Below are positions 34,656-58,039 of a stretch of 64,000 nucleotides of DNA, in pieces; position 1 is the stretch's first letter; every line of letters starts with the position of its first letter. Origin of the DNA: Rhabditoides inermis (taxonomy: Eukaryota > Nematoda > Chromadorea > Rhabditida > Rhabditidae); NCBI GenBank assembly GCA_963966185.1, contig CAWZYM010000216.1, positions 781,001 through 845,000 on the forward strand, written 5' to 3'. Under the pieces are notes generated by a model. The model ran no database searches and had not been told where the DNA came from. It was given only the letters and a program-made list of their open reading frames with translations. Made by a program: the position numbers and the translations under genes.

Positions 34656-34915
34656 TTATTCCACAAAAACCTCGTAATGACCCTGTTTATGCATAGATTT
34701 CTTGTCATTTCTCGTCTGCCTGAACGACCGCCAAGATTTGCTGTACCGTGAAAATGGGGAATACCCTTTAAAAACGCATTCGACTGTGCAACTAACCGGG
34801 CCGTGCCATGGAGTGATTACCAAAAAGAGATCGGAGGCTTTCCTGGAATTGAGAATTGTGGACTGATCTTCCACACCGATCGGCTGCCATTTGCCATTGA
34901 AAATCGGACACTGCA
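34656..34915 (-). pseudogene. Cys-rich exon fragment beside the retroelement
   Basis: Reading right to left, TGCCAGTGCAG is a possible acceptor before CPIFNGKWQPIGVEDQ and VITPWHGPVSCTVECVFKG. The cysteine spacing is loosely like the three-finger exons elsewhere in the window. A second stretch closer to the LTR (AVVQADEK and then a stop) may be another exon. No partner exons were found left of the retroelement, so this is a fragment or a broken gene. Confidence 0.3.
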
Positions 34916-35221
34916 CTGGCATTTGAAAAACGTACTAAAAGCATACAATTTTTTTCGCGCGAGATAAGTAAGTGAATGATTACTGATTTTCAAATGTTAA
35001 GTGATGATAAAACACCTAAGACAATGCACCTCACGACTCTCGATCCCACGTGTCAAAAACCAAAATCGGATATTCAAATTCAAATGTCAAATCTGTTCTT
35101 GAACTATCCATGCCACACATCAAAAGAACACGTGTTTATCGCCGGGTCTCGAATAAATTACATTTACACATACACAACGCATTCACTGTACAAGTATGCC
35201 ACCAGTCGACTCCTCTCCTCC

Positions 35222-39029
<3,808 letters not shown>

Positions 39030-40002
39030 TGTGATTGAGGTGCTACCTGAAACATGTATGTATTACTATACGTTTATCGACATGTACGAATAACTAAAAA
39101 GTAAAAACTATGCGAACAATTAAAAATAAACACAAAAATGCAAAATATCCGTTCTAAAAGTGGGCGGAGCTTTGAAAATCATCACGCGCTAAACAACGTA
39201 AGATGAGCCATTGACGGACTAGAAAAATGTAGCTCTGTGTGTGTGGTCTGATTTGCTAACGAACTCATACTTCGAAGTCTAATTTTCATATCATTAGTTG
39301 TTCTCATCGTATCAATGTGTTGTATGTTTCTACTCACGAAATTCAAAAGTATTTTTCAACAATGCACACTGGAATAATCCATAAATGCCACTTGAACGTT
39401 GAAAGATCAATACTGGCCCGTCATGATTTTCTCGCCTTAGTGCTCTCGTCTCATGCGGTTTTGTTGAATAAACAACTGACCGTATAACCATTCTTTTTTG
39501 TACTACTTGTTATGTCATTGTCGCTCAACCACGTCGTGTTACTTGATAAGCTTTTGATACAAAGTTTTGCTTGCCGATTGCTCTTCTTACCTTCCTTTCC
39601 TTTTCACACCTCAGTTTTTCGCGTATACCGCATCACTTTCTCGATTAGATTATTTTCTTATATAAATATAAAAACGTGCTTCGTACACGCTTGAATCTAT
39701 GTATGACATTTCGAATTTGTTTCCGAAAAACAGTACAATACGTCACACTGTATATATAACCTCTTAGTGTATTTCAATCTACATATCTGTCTTGAATGTC
39801 TGTCTGACAAAAATGCGCAAAGTCGGCATACAGTCGTAGTTTGCATTTGCATCCACCTTTCACCGGGTTGCGTCAGTGGGGACATCCCGTCTCTCTTCTC
39901 TCTCACCGCGCGCCGCTCGCGCCCCGCCCACTCGGTCCCAGCGATAGCAGAGTCAGTGCCTTCCCCATTCCCCCCACCACCAACCCCATTCACCACCCAA
40001 CC
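39030..40002. promoter_or_regulatory. shared divergent intergenic region of rpt-3 and mak-2
   Basis: The two start codons are 973 bp apart on opposite strands. No further coding exon was recognised between them. There is a GC-rich stretch at 39895-39945, next to the kinase start. Promoter activity is inferred from position. Confidence 0.5.
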
Positions 40003-48179
<8,177 letters not shown>

Positions 48180-48335
48180 CCAACTGTAGCACGGTACAAG
48201 TTACGGTAACCATACTGTATCTAGCCTACTGTATTCATACCAGTAAGTGACTATGGTAGGTGATATGATCATGGAGTGATGTAGCGTACTGTATTGTATA
48301 TGCGTTCTTTTTTCGCCGCCATCTCAGCACGACGC

Positions 48336-48475
48336 GGGTTCCCGACTGTAGATTGTACAATTGACATTGTATACCTCTCTAGTATTCGATTTTGTGTTTT
48401 TGGCAAAAAGATTTTTTGGCAACAGTTCACCCCACTAGTATGGTTTCACATAACTAATAATTGACAAGGCCTAAT
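48336..48475 (+). repeat. repeat downstream of mak-2, inverted copy at 53044-53204
   Basis: Shared stretches are TTCCCGACTGTAGATTGTAC, ACATTGTATACCTCTCTAG and TTGACAAGGCCTAAT, in opposite orientation at the two sites. The kinase's possible 3' UTR overlaps this copy. Confidence 0.65.
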
Positions 48476-48964
48476 CCCGTTTTTAGGTGGTTTTTCCTAT
48501 TGCTCACGCGACGATTTGTTTGATGATTATTGAATTTGCACATTGACACCACGCTGTGAATGCATTTTATATTGATTAGAGATAAACGTATGATTTATAA
48601 GTGTGTGTTTCGTTTTCATTGACTGGCATTGAACAATTGAAAAAAAGTCAAATAAATACATACCTTGTAGTGCGGTTTCATTTCTGAAATATGTGATGTG
48701 AAACATATAATTTCCTGTTTTTTTTTGAATCGTGTTGCATTTGCATCGGTATTATTAGCCCTTCTCCTGCTCTTCTCTCTCTCCAGTTTGCGAAATAAAC
48801 TGTTCTTCTCAAATCGCAGTTACCCAACTGCTCTGCTATACGCCGGTGTTCCTTTAATATCGAATATCAATCAATAAAATCAATACACAAAAATACCACG
48901 TATGGATTTGCAGAGTTCAAAGCACGAGGACGCGTCTCTAAAATGTACAGAAGAATACAGAATG

Positions 48965-49105
48965 TTTATCTCGAATCAAGCACACAATAGCGATTACGTA
49001 AATTACGGTGGAATGCGGTAAAGTACAGTAATACAATGCCTACTGCTAGTTTCAATAACACGGATTTCGATGGTCCCGTGGATGCGTACGTGCTATTGGT
49101 AATGT
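48965..49105 (+). repeat. dispersed repeat, copy 2, inside a duplicated exon
   Basis: Matches 10811-10965 and splits the copied last exon of the channel. CGTCTCTAAAATG stands before it and CGTCTCTGAAATACG after it, suggesting a short duplication of the target. Confidence 0.65.
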
Positions 49106-49565
49106 CGTCTCTGAAATACGCGCCGGTAGCACACGCCGCCAACCACGCTGCGTTCGCACTCGCCGCCGTCGTCTACGCCTTCGTCATATTCTTCTCCTTC
49201 GTCGTCTAGACGCCCCACCCACGTCTACCTGCCTCTTCACGTCGTCGAGACGTCGTCTGCCTCTTCTAAACGTCGGCTGATTGTCTTTTCGTTTGACGTC
49301 GTGTTTCGCGCCACATATCATAGTTTTTTGCTCACTAGCCCCTCTCCCCTCTGTTTTCGCAATGCGCTGATCTTGCCTCCTTCACTCGCCAGCTGTCGGG
49401 TGTTGTGAACAATAAATTATTATATATGAACAGCTGGAAGGTAAATTTGTTCAGCTAAATGTTTGCTGACGTTTACTCCAAAGTCCGAAATATTCACCTG
49501 TGCGTATGTTTGTTCGCAATGTCAGGTGAAAGATCCAAGAACACGTTAAAGGTAGTGTAACCTCT

Positions 49566-50160
49566 GAACGCTAAACTTCAAACAAGAAATTTGTATTATA
49601 TACATTATATAATAATAACTTATGATGATTGATGGATGTTTCGTTTAATAATATTCACTTTTTGAAATATGCAACTTGATAATTAATTTCACCGAAAGCG
49701 CCTATTGACGTGCCTTACGTCGTTTATCTCAGACTATGAAAGTTGCGGCGTTTAGCGGCGATATCTTCAATGATGTCAGCGGTTTGCTCGAATGCTTTGA
49801 TTTTTTGTTAATTATTTCCTTTTTGTTTATTATCTGAAATACAAAAAAGAAATAAAAAGCATTATAGAACTGGGTTTTCTTCATAAAACAGCAGAGTAGT
49901 GTAACAGATTGTGCAAGTTCGTGCATTTTTGACGGCCGTGGACCAATCTGAACCTTGGTTCGCATTTATCACTCAGAAGTTAAAATGAATTTTTAAAATA
50001 ATTATTGTATGAATTGAAAAGCTATATTGTGGCAAAACATTAGAAAAATATCGTCGATGAACGTGACAAGATTTGTTTCGTAACCAGAATCAGAGGGTAC
50101 ACTACCTTTAACAGTTAACACGTAATCCAAAACTTAATACCCATAACATTTTATGTTTGT
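49566..50160 (+). other. AT-rich stretch without a recognised gene
   Basis: Lies within the left arm of the inverted duplication but has no clear counterpart in the right arm. It is either an insertion here or a deletion there. Confidence 0.4.
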
Positions 50161-50529
50161 AAACAATTTGCGTACAGGTGATAACGATGGTAATATCACA
50201 TTCCATAAACACGCGAAAATGACATGGTACTATATGAAATCGGATATACAGTAGTACTGTCCGGTTACTGTCCGGTTACTGTCCGGTAATGGAGTTGACT
50301 TCGAACTTCGAATACGGTGCGTTTGCGTACTACGAAATCAGCGATGAGGAGTATTATCATATGGCAGCGTCTTCCGTCTCAACCAAATATTATTTGGATG
50401 TTGTGTTCATTATCAATTGAGAAAAAAAAACAGACTCCAGCATGATTCTGCACTTGTGACAGAAGAAGTAACTGAATGGTGAGAATTAAGACACCACTAG
50501 GAAACTATATTCTTTCGGAGTACTTAAAA

Positions 50530-51160
50530 ACAGTCATGCCAGCGTTGCGGGAACGGCTCAATTGACGCGGCTGGGAACGAGACGTTTCCTCCGCCCACGA
50601 GATGCGTCCAAGGAAGACCCACTCAGGACAGCTACTTCAATTGCGTATGCGAGTCAGTGACTTCTCTGATTCACTCGAAAATATATGATAATCGTGATAT
50701 GTATCATGCAATACAGAAGCGAACAAAGAATACATATCACGGAAGTTGTGAAATTTGGAAATACAAAACGAGCAATCAAATATCAAATGATGATCTTTTC
50801 AGTACTCCCCTCTGCAATAACTGGCTCAATGTGACGAAAATCCAGCCAAAACAGGTATTTTTGAAGCACTTTTAACTTTCCCAATGTTGTTTTCAGATTC
50901 AATGTGTTGATCACGACGAGATGAGACCGTTTCGAGAAGGCGACGATGTGTATGAGGAAACGACGTGCAAAGCTGCCTCCTGCTATGCGTCCATATACAT
51001 ATTAGGCGCCGAGACTCAGGTCACTTACCTGACCAGTCAAAGAGTTGCGGAAAATCATAATACTATCATAGTACAAAATTATGGCAGTTACACCCGTTGG
51101 TTTGTTTCAGTACCATACGCGCGCTAGAAACCACAAGAGACAATTAAGAAAACGGTCCCC

Positions 51161-51221
<61 letters not shown>

Positions 51222-52124
51222 AAGAGATCGTTAAAAAAGATCGTAAATAAGAGAAAACAAGTTTAAAAAAAGACTGATTTTCCACGTACATAAAGACCTC
51301 CAAAAGATGAGGCACTATTTTTTATCCTTTAACGAAATTAATTTGCAGAGACGACTCGACTATTTACTGACGCACGTGTCAAGTAGAGTACGCGCACAAA
51401 ACATTTCGCATGAACGCTTGTTATAAGGTATACATGTAGCTTTTCATTAATATGCTATTGTATTCAAGTTTGTTAACGGACTAATGGTTGGAGAGACGCT
51501 CTGCAGATGCGATACGGTAACATGCATTCCTTCCGAACTTCCACTTTGAACATTCATTTCAGCCCAACTGCAATCGGGAAATACCACCGTACCCCGTGAA
51601 ACAAGGGCCAGTGACATGCGTGAATGACTGGGTTCAAGGTAAATGCAGGTAAATGCGAAATGCCTTCAAAACTGCATAACTATGTCTTTAGCGATCATTT
51701 TCAGCACTTCTGCCGCGGCGACTTTTGTTACATACATAAAATAATGCTTCTGGGTTCGGATGAAGAATACACTGGGCCACTACAGGAAGCAGATATGAAC
51801 TATACGTATATGGGATGTCTCAATGTCAACGAAACTATGGCTGACGGCAAAACCGAGGTGAACTACTGCATTCATTTAGATGCAGTTGACAACTGTAATT
51901 GTCAAATGCCCCCGTTATTTTAGGCCGGAATCATCGACTATTACGATTTCGTGTTTTTTTTGCTGTGCAAAGAGGACTACTGTAACGTCGATGAGCCCAC
52001 AGCGCTCGCATCTATCGATGTGACTCGGAGACTCGAACGCGATGTTGGTTTCTTCAAAGTTATTGTAGTGACAAAACATGGTAATCCATTTAAAAATGAC
52101 TCAGGGAAGAGCACACCAATGTAA
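50530..52124 (+). CDS. three-finger (Ly6/uPAR-like) cysteine-rich protein gene
   Basis: Exons recognised by splice sites are: about 50540-50660 (NGSIDAAGNETFPPPTRCVQG), about 50760-50852 (STPLCNNWLNVTKIQPKQ), 50897-51019 (IQCVDHDEMRPF ... TTCKAASCYASIYILG), 51563-51636 (PNCNREIPPYPVKQGP ... TCVNDWVQ), 51705-51857 (HFCRGDFCYIHKIMLLG ... YTYMGCLNVN) and 51924-52124 (DYYDFVFFLLCKEDYCNVD, then TAA). The order C-x(4)-C, 'GC' and a closing C-x(3)-YCN fits Ly6/uPAR-type domains, and more than one domain may be present. No signal peptide or anchor could be identified. The (GA)n tract at 51160-51230 is in an intron. Function is unknown. Confidence 0.5.
51162..51230 (+). repeat. (GA)n tract
   Basis: About 30 GA units with a few AAAG interruptions, in an intron of the cysteine-rich gene. 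Confidence 0.9.
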
Positions 52125-53043
52125 AACACATCTTGCCACTCTATCAGCATGCAGGCGTGGCATATATTCGACAAGAGGAATTTGAATTTTTTTCTTTATG
52201 AGAAAATTCGCTATGCAAATTTTGGTTGGGTTAAAAATATTAAAATCGTACAATCTCCGTCTCTAGAAGTTTGATAATGATCTACTTTTTCCCGTGGAGA
52301 GCTTCTTTAATGATGATCTTTGACATTTTTATTAGGATAATGGATTTCTAAAATCTTACAGATCCAAGCAGGTGTCAGTACGACTCCTGACCCAAATACA
52401 AACAATCAAAGCTACAACTACATCTGCGTTATTTCATAACATCTGTTTATTTTCTCTTGATTTTGATGTGAATAAAATTTATTTGGTTTTTTTTCTTCAA
52501 ATTGTTCAATACTAGTCAATAGAACGCACACTTATAAAACATTTTAGCAGTAATCAATATGAAAATGCAACAGCTTAGGGTCAATGTGGGAAAATCAAAA
52601 TCATGAAAACTAATTGCGTGAGAAAAACGAAAATCCACCTACTTATAGTGTGTTCCCTTTTCTGACCGACAAATTCGGACAGCCGGAATATTAGACGAAA
52701 GATGCAAGTATTATGCAAATGTCTCATATGGTCATTTCTCACACTTGCGCGTCAACTTTTCACGCAGCTACAGTTGAAAACAGATGTTTTGCAACAAATA
52801 CCGTATCTATTAACATTATTATGATAAATAAGTGTTCAGAAGTAGTGTCTTGATGCAAACCGACATATGTATACAAAAAAATCGATTACATATGCGCTTA
52901 CATATGCGCAATACGCGTTCTATTTTTAATTTTCGAACTCATTATCAAACAATTCAATTGAAACCCATTTTTCGCATTTTGAATAGACCGGTTCACACGA
53001 TTTGGAGAGTTTGAAATCATATTATTCCAAAGTCTACATTAGT
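52125..53043. other. no gene recognised
   Basis: AT-rich sequence. The short plus ORF at 52832-53014 has low-complexity composition and no supporting splice sites. Confidence 0.4.
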
Positions 53044-53204
53044 CGGCCAGAAAAGGGAACACACTATATTAGGCCTTGTCAATTATTAATTTTTATGAAA
53101 TCATACTTACTACATAGTGGTAGTGGTGCGAAGTTTTGCTAATCACAAAATCGTAGACTAGAAGTAGAGAGGTATACAATGTCAACTGTACAATCGACAG
53201 TTGG
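53044..53204 (-). repeat. inverted copy of 48336-48475
   Basis: Reading on the minus strand gives TTCCCAACTGTCGATTGTAC, then ACATTGTATACCTCTCTAC and finally TTGACAAGGCCTAAT. It abuts the non-LTR retrotransposon relic. Confidence 0.65.
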
Positions 53205-53320
53205 GAACTCAGTGTAGCCTTTACCGAATGAATCTCGTTGCTTCCTTGCGACGTACACTTCTTGCCACAAGGAATACTTTTTTTGAAAATTGGGATACAA
53301 TATGAAAAAAGCATTCTGCA

Positions 53321-53416
53321 GCATTCTGCTCGTTTGTAAATGTTTGTATGCAGCATTCTGCTCGTTTGTAAATGTTTGTATGCAGCATTCTGCTCGTTTG
53401 TAAATGTTTGTATAAT
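53321..53416 (-). repeat. 32-bp tandem repeat, 3 units
   Basis: GCATTCTGCTCGTTTGTAAA and the following bases to TTTGTATGCA repeat at 53321, 53353 and 53385. Confidence 0.9.
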
Positions 53417-53715
53417 ATGTCGGCCGAAGTTCGGTAGCAGCAAGCGGTTGCTCGTAGGGAAGTGGTTGATCTCGTTAAACGCTCGTCCGTGATAGTTTCC
53501 ACTTCATCCGGCTCGGCTTCGAGAAAAAGCTGTTGCCGTGGATGAGACGGATCTCCTCGATGACGCCGCTCTCCGTATCCGTGCGTTGAAGTTGCCGCAG
53601 ACGATCTCGTAGCGCGCCTTCTCCTGCTTGTATATGTATAGCTTCCCCAGGTAGAACTGCTCCTTCTCGTCCCCAGCCGCTGAGCTGGTCGGTGCGTAGC
53701 AGTTGAGGATTGAAT
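53417..53715 (-). pseudogene. non-LTR retrotransposon endonuclease relic
   Basis: In one minus frame LNCYAPTSSAAGDEKEQFY is followed by EIVCGNFNARI, and FNEINHFPTSNRLLLPNFG comes later in the same frame beyond an internal stop. This resembles the apurinic-type endonuclease of RTE/CR1 elements (NCYAPT ... GDFNA ... IDHxLxN), with N in place of the catalytic D of GDFNA and N for the D of IDH. The reverse transcriptase is absent. Inactive. Confidence 0.65.
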
Positions 53716-53719
53716 GAAT

Positions 53720-54050
53720 GATAAATTTATTACAGAAAAAAAACCTGCGTCACACAATCAAAATCACACATAAAAACAGTTCAAGCGATAAATTTAGGAA
53801 CGAAAAAGGAGTGGGAGAGGAAGAGAGAGGTGAAGAGATCGCGACGAAGATTGCGAAACAGTGTCCACGAAACATCATAATGTAACACAATGTATTTATG
53901 ATTTATGACGAGTGGTACAGTATCTCAAATGCAGTGTCAGAAAAACATCATAAGGTATGATAATGCAGTCATGACGAGAGTTACAGTATCTCACACATTC
54001 AACGAGACTTTATAACGGTGACAATTGTAGATGTGGTCGTTGACGTCTTC
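53720..54050. other. no gene recognised
   Basis: Contains two imperfect repeats of CAGTATCTCA and AACATCATAA around 53870-54000. No coding signal. Confidence 0.4.
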
Positions 54051-54053
54051 TTA

Positions 54054-55392
54054 GAAACCACACGTGTGATTCTGACTTTTATTGGAAGACACAGGTTTCT
54101 GAACACGGATTCGCGCAGTTTCCTGCAATACGAAATGTAACAGTGTCTCTTCTTATAACAATTTTACTTGTTGAAGAGAAAGTAGGTTATTGGAGTGATA
54201 TTGTACACAAACCGTAAAAAAAGTGTATAGGGGCCAGGAAAAAGTTATGGAATTTGCGTGTATTGCGCAAAAAGAGAAGAACAAATTTTCATAATTACAA
54301 TTACAAAAATCTCAAAAAAAAGTTGGCGTGATTATTGATTTGGATGAGTACTATACCTGCAATGTAATTGAAAATTCGGTGAAAGATAATTGAATTTTTC
54401 CCGAAACCGAACACTTCTGAATGCGCGAAATTCATATCAGAATTTTTGAGATTTGTACAACTTGTTTCACGAGTGAATATGTGATAGCTACATAGCTGAG
54501 CACAGAGAATAACATGGAAACATGTCCATTGTAGTCTGCGATTTTGTCCAGATTTGTGCACCCTTCATATCCTTTTGCATTATAATTCATCGCACTAAAC
54601 CAATCCATAAGATATATCTAAAACACTGCGTAAGTTTGCTGTAAACGAATACTACACGCACCATATACTGAATATCACAACCTATTGCGTACATACATAC
54701 AGCTATTGATAGTGCGCAGGTACTGATAACGGCGAAATACGCCTGAAAGTGGAACATTCTATGAAATGTGTGACGCCGCCACCGACGTGGATGTATTTCA
54801 TAGACGTGAACTTGACAAGTGCCGTATTTTTGAACGATGTGAGAATGGCACGATGCATGCTAAGAATTGTGAATAGCGTAATACCCGCTATACCTGTTAC
54901 ATATCTAATATCGCCCGCAATCTAAAGTCAGTTAAATTAGTATTAAAATACTTTTTTTTTCACCAAACGTATTAAATTGATGGTAGAGTGATTTAAAAAA
55001 AATACTCTCCTCACATTCATACAGGGATTTCCACAAAAACGCGTGCGGAAAATAGAGGCAAGACTGGCACCGAAATCGAGAAATAGAGAGATAGATTTCC
55101 AGATTCCAATGTAAATCATCATACGAAACGCCGGATTTGCCCAGCGCAATGCGTCCTTCTTTATAGTCTAAAATTTGTATTTCTTATTTTTTCATCTTGC
55201 ATTATTTTATTTGTTGTAAAATTGACTAAAATTGTTTCTTTGAACTCACCCATGTAAATAACATGTGGATAACAATTCCAGAGAGGGCTAGAGAAGCGAA
55301 AGTTGAGCTTTGCACATAGTGTCTGGTAGGAACGGAAGACGCTGCCGGATGATAATAGTCCTCATAGCTGTTTTCGTAGTACGCAAAACGCA
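54054..55392 (-). pseudogene. serpentine (SRT-like) receptor gene, probably 5'-damaged
   Basis: Minus-strand exons in constant phase are 55250-55390, 55015-55167, 54787-54921, 54662-54742, 54474-54617 and about 54054-54122. Hydrophobic segments are FASLALSGIVIHMLFTW, MMIYIGIWKSISLFLDFGAS, TGIAGITLFTILSMHRAIL, YFAVISTCALSIAVCMYAIG and HVSMLFSVLSYVAITYSL. This gives five clear spans in about 240 residues, fewer than the seven of a complete chemoreceptor. The layout resembles nematode SRT-type receptors, an inference. In the inverted copy at 50.29 kb the first exon begins ATGGAGTTGACTTCGAACTT and stays in frame. Here the ATG is AAG and an extra T after GTGCGTTT shifts the frame, so the original start is lost. 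Another start upstream cannot be excluded. Confidence 0.55.
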
Positions 55393-56090
55393 CCGTATTC
55401 GAAGTTTGAAGTCAACTTCTTTACCGGACAGTAACTACTACTGATATAGTCTGATATAGTCACATGTCATACATATTTCGCGTATTTATGGAATGTGATA
55501 TTACATAAGTACCATCGTTATCACCTGTGTCGCAAGTTTTCCGGTCACGTGCCCTTAAATCTTTCACCTCACCTTGTGAACAAATATGGAGCAAATATGC
55601 ACAGGTGAATACTCTGGACTTTGGAGTAAACGTCAGCAAACATTTAGCTTCTGTCAATAAATTCAGCTGTTCATATATAATAATTTATTATTTACAACAC
55701 CCGACAGCGGGCGAGTGAAGGAGGCAAGATCAACAGCGAATTGCGAAAACAGAGGGGAGAGGGGCTAGTGAGCAAAAAACTATGATATGTGGCGCGAAAC
55801 ACGACGTCAAACGAAAAGACAATCAGCCGACGTTTAGAAGAGGCAGACGACGTCTCGACGACGTGAAGAGGCAGGAAGACGTGGGTGGGGCGTCTAGACG
55901 ACGAAGGAGAAGAATATGACGAAGGCGTAGACGACGGCGGCGAGTGCGAACGCAGCGTGGTTGGCGGCGTGTGCCACCGGCGCGTACTTCAGAGACGCGT
56001 CCTCGTGCTTAGAGCTCTGCAAACAACTTGTGTATTCATGTGTATTGATTGGTATTCGATATTAGTAATAATTTTTCTCACTAATTAGTT
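55320..56090 (-). repeat. right arm of the inverted duplication
   Basis: Matches 48843-50430 in opposite orientation, with several indels. It includes the intact last exon of the channel gene and the damaged first exon of the receptor-like gene. Confidence 0.8.
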
Positions 56091-56392
56091 TATCAACGCC
56101 ATGATTCGTTATTCATATAGATTTCCAAACACTATTGTGTCAGTCTGTCAGTCATAATCTGCCACACTCCCTTAGCATTACGGAAGGAGAATAATTTGAC
56201 CTGCGACACTCCCTTAGCATTACGGAAGGAGAATAATTTGACCTGCGACACTCCCTTAGCATTACGGTAGGAGAATAATTTGACCTGCGACACTCTCTTA
56301 GCATTACAATAGGAGAATAATTTGATTCACAATCTACGACGATTCAGATGTGTTAGTCTCACGCTTCGTCCACTATTATATTGAGGAAGAAA

Positions 56393-56442
<50 letters not shown>

Positions 56443-57987
56443 CCTTGGGGAGAGGCAGGACGAGGTCGACGAGTGTGACGAATCTGTCGACAGCGTGCGG
56501 CGGGGGGATGTCTGCGGGTCGCCGGGCGATGTTCTCCAGGATCAGCGAGACAATGAACAGGAGGGCGGTCGCCACCAGGTGGAACGCGCTGTACTCAACT
56601 GCAAACAGCAATCTTTATTATTATTATTATCAAATTATCAGATCAATTAGTTCTGCACTGCAAAACGAAGTGGAACGCGCTGTACTCAACTGAGAAACAT
56701 TGGGTATTATAACAATCTAAAAGCTTGCAATAATATGTATCATATAATACTACTTTTTTCGTGCCAACTAGACGATAATGCAACTCCAATCAGAATACTT
56801 GGCTGTGTTTGGCAAAGTGCGTATTTGAATCACATCGACTGTTTGGAATGAGGCTCGTGAATAGCCAGTGTGTGTGTGTTCACAACTCACGAATGGTCGG
56901 GGTGTGTGCGGTGAAGCTGGGCAGTCTCTGGCTGACCAGGATGAGGGACAGGAGCTGCGCGAGCACAGAGAAGCCGAGAAGGAGTGGCTGCGTGCGCGAG
57001 AGCTGCAACGGGAGGGTCCTCTCTCTCTCTCTCTCACTCACTCCCTCTCCCTCTCTCTCTCTACCTCTCTCTCTCCCTCTCTCTCTCCCTCTCTCTCCCC
57101 TCTCTCTCCCCTCTCACCCTCTCTCTTTCTCTCTCTATCTTTTTCTTTCTCTTTCTCTCTCTCTCCCCTCTTTCTCTCTCCCCCTCTCTCTTTCCAGTCT
57201 ACCGTAGTTCCACCCCTACCGTACCTGGAAGAACACGGCGCACACGGTGAACATGCTGGTGACGAGTGCGGGCAGGAGCATCTCGGCGTTGAAGTAGACG
57301 GCGTTCCTCTTCAGCGAGAGGCACATCTGACAGTTGGCTGCCTGCAAGAACAACTTGTAATTTTTACTTGTAAGTATGTTGTATTTTTTTGGGTTTTCTT
57401 CACAATAACCATCTATTCTTCCGCAAAAAAAAACATGACGTTCCACGACGTTGCAAAAGCGACTTGTGTTTATGCTGTGTCCAAAGACCGTTTTACAATT
57501 AACAGTGCGCTTACAGCGTGTAAAACGCACGAAAACGGTATTACAGTATTACAGAGCGATGAAAACGCACTTTTAATCGCTTGTAAATCGTCCGTTTCCA
57601 ACGTTGTAAAACGGTTTGATGGTATAACGGTATATGTTTGTGTGCCTAGTTGGTTTTGTCTCTTCTCAATTCAGCTGAATAACCAAACTGGCAGTATCAC
57701 ACTTCTGAAACCACAAGGGCAGTTGGCAGCCTGTGAAGCAAGTTATTGCATTTTGGTTTCTTTTTCTTCACAATAACCATCTGAATATCCGCAAAAATCT
57801 TTTTTTAACTTCTTGAAAATGACAGCTAATTGCACTGCATTCACATCATACTGTTTTGTGCAGTCAGTGAAACGTATGGATTTCGGAGATTCGAAAACGA
57901 GTGAATTTATCGAGTGACAATTGTTTCAGCTCTTACTCTTCATACTCTTTATCTCCTAGACTTTCTCTCTCTCTCCTCTCTCTCTCC

Positions 57988-58039
<52 letters not shown>

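Larger units (their letters stand above)
48843..50430 (+). pseudogene. inverted, decayed copy of the channel 3' end and receptor 5' end
   Basis: Starting near 48911 it repeats the final exon of the ion-channel gene (55894-56016) including its TTGCAG acceptor, in reverse genomic order. It includes AAGCACGAGGACGCGTCTC, GCCAACCACGCTGCGTTCGC and TTCTCCTTCGTCGTCTAG. A dispersed repeat splits the exon at about 48943-49105. Further on, 49440-50430 matches 55320-55690, including the first exon of the receptor-like gene (FAYYEISDEEYYHMAASS). Retention of intron sequence shows DNA-level duplication, not retrocopying. Confidence 0.85.

Noticed and set aside
49729..49965. Minus ORF of 78 codons
   Set aside because: AT-rich, Phe/Lys-biased, and without splice-site support.
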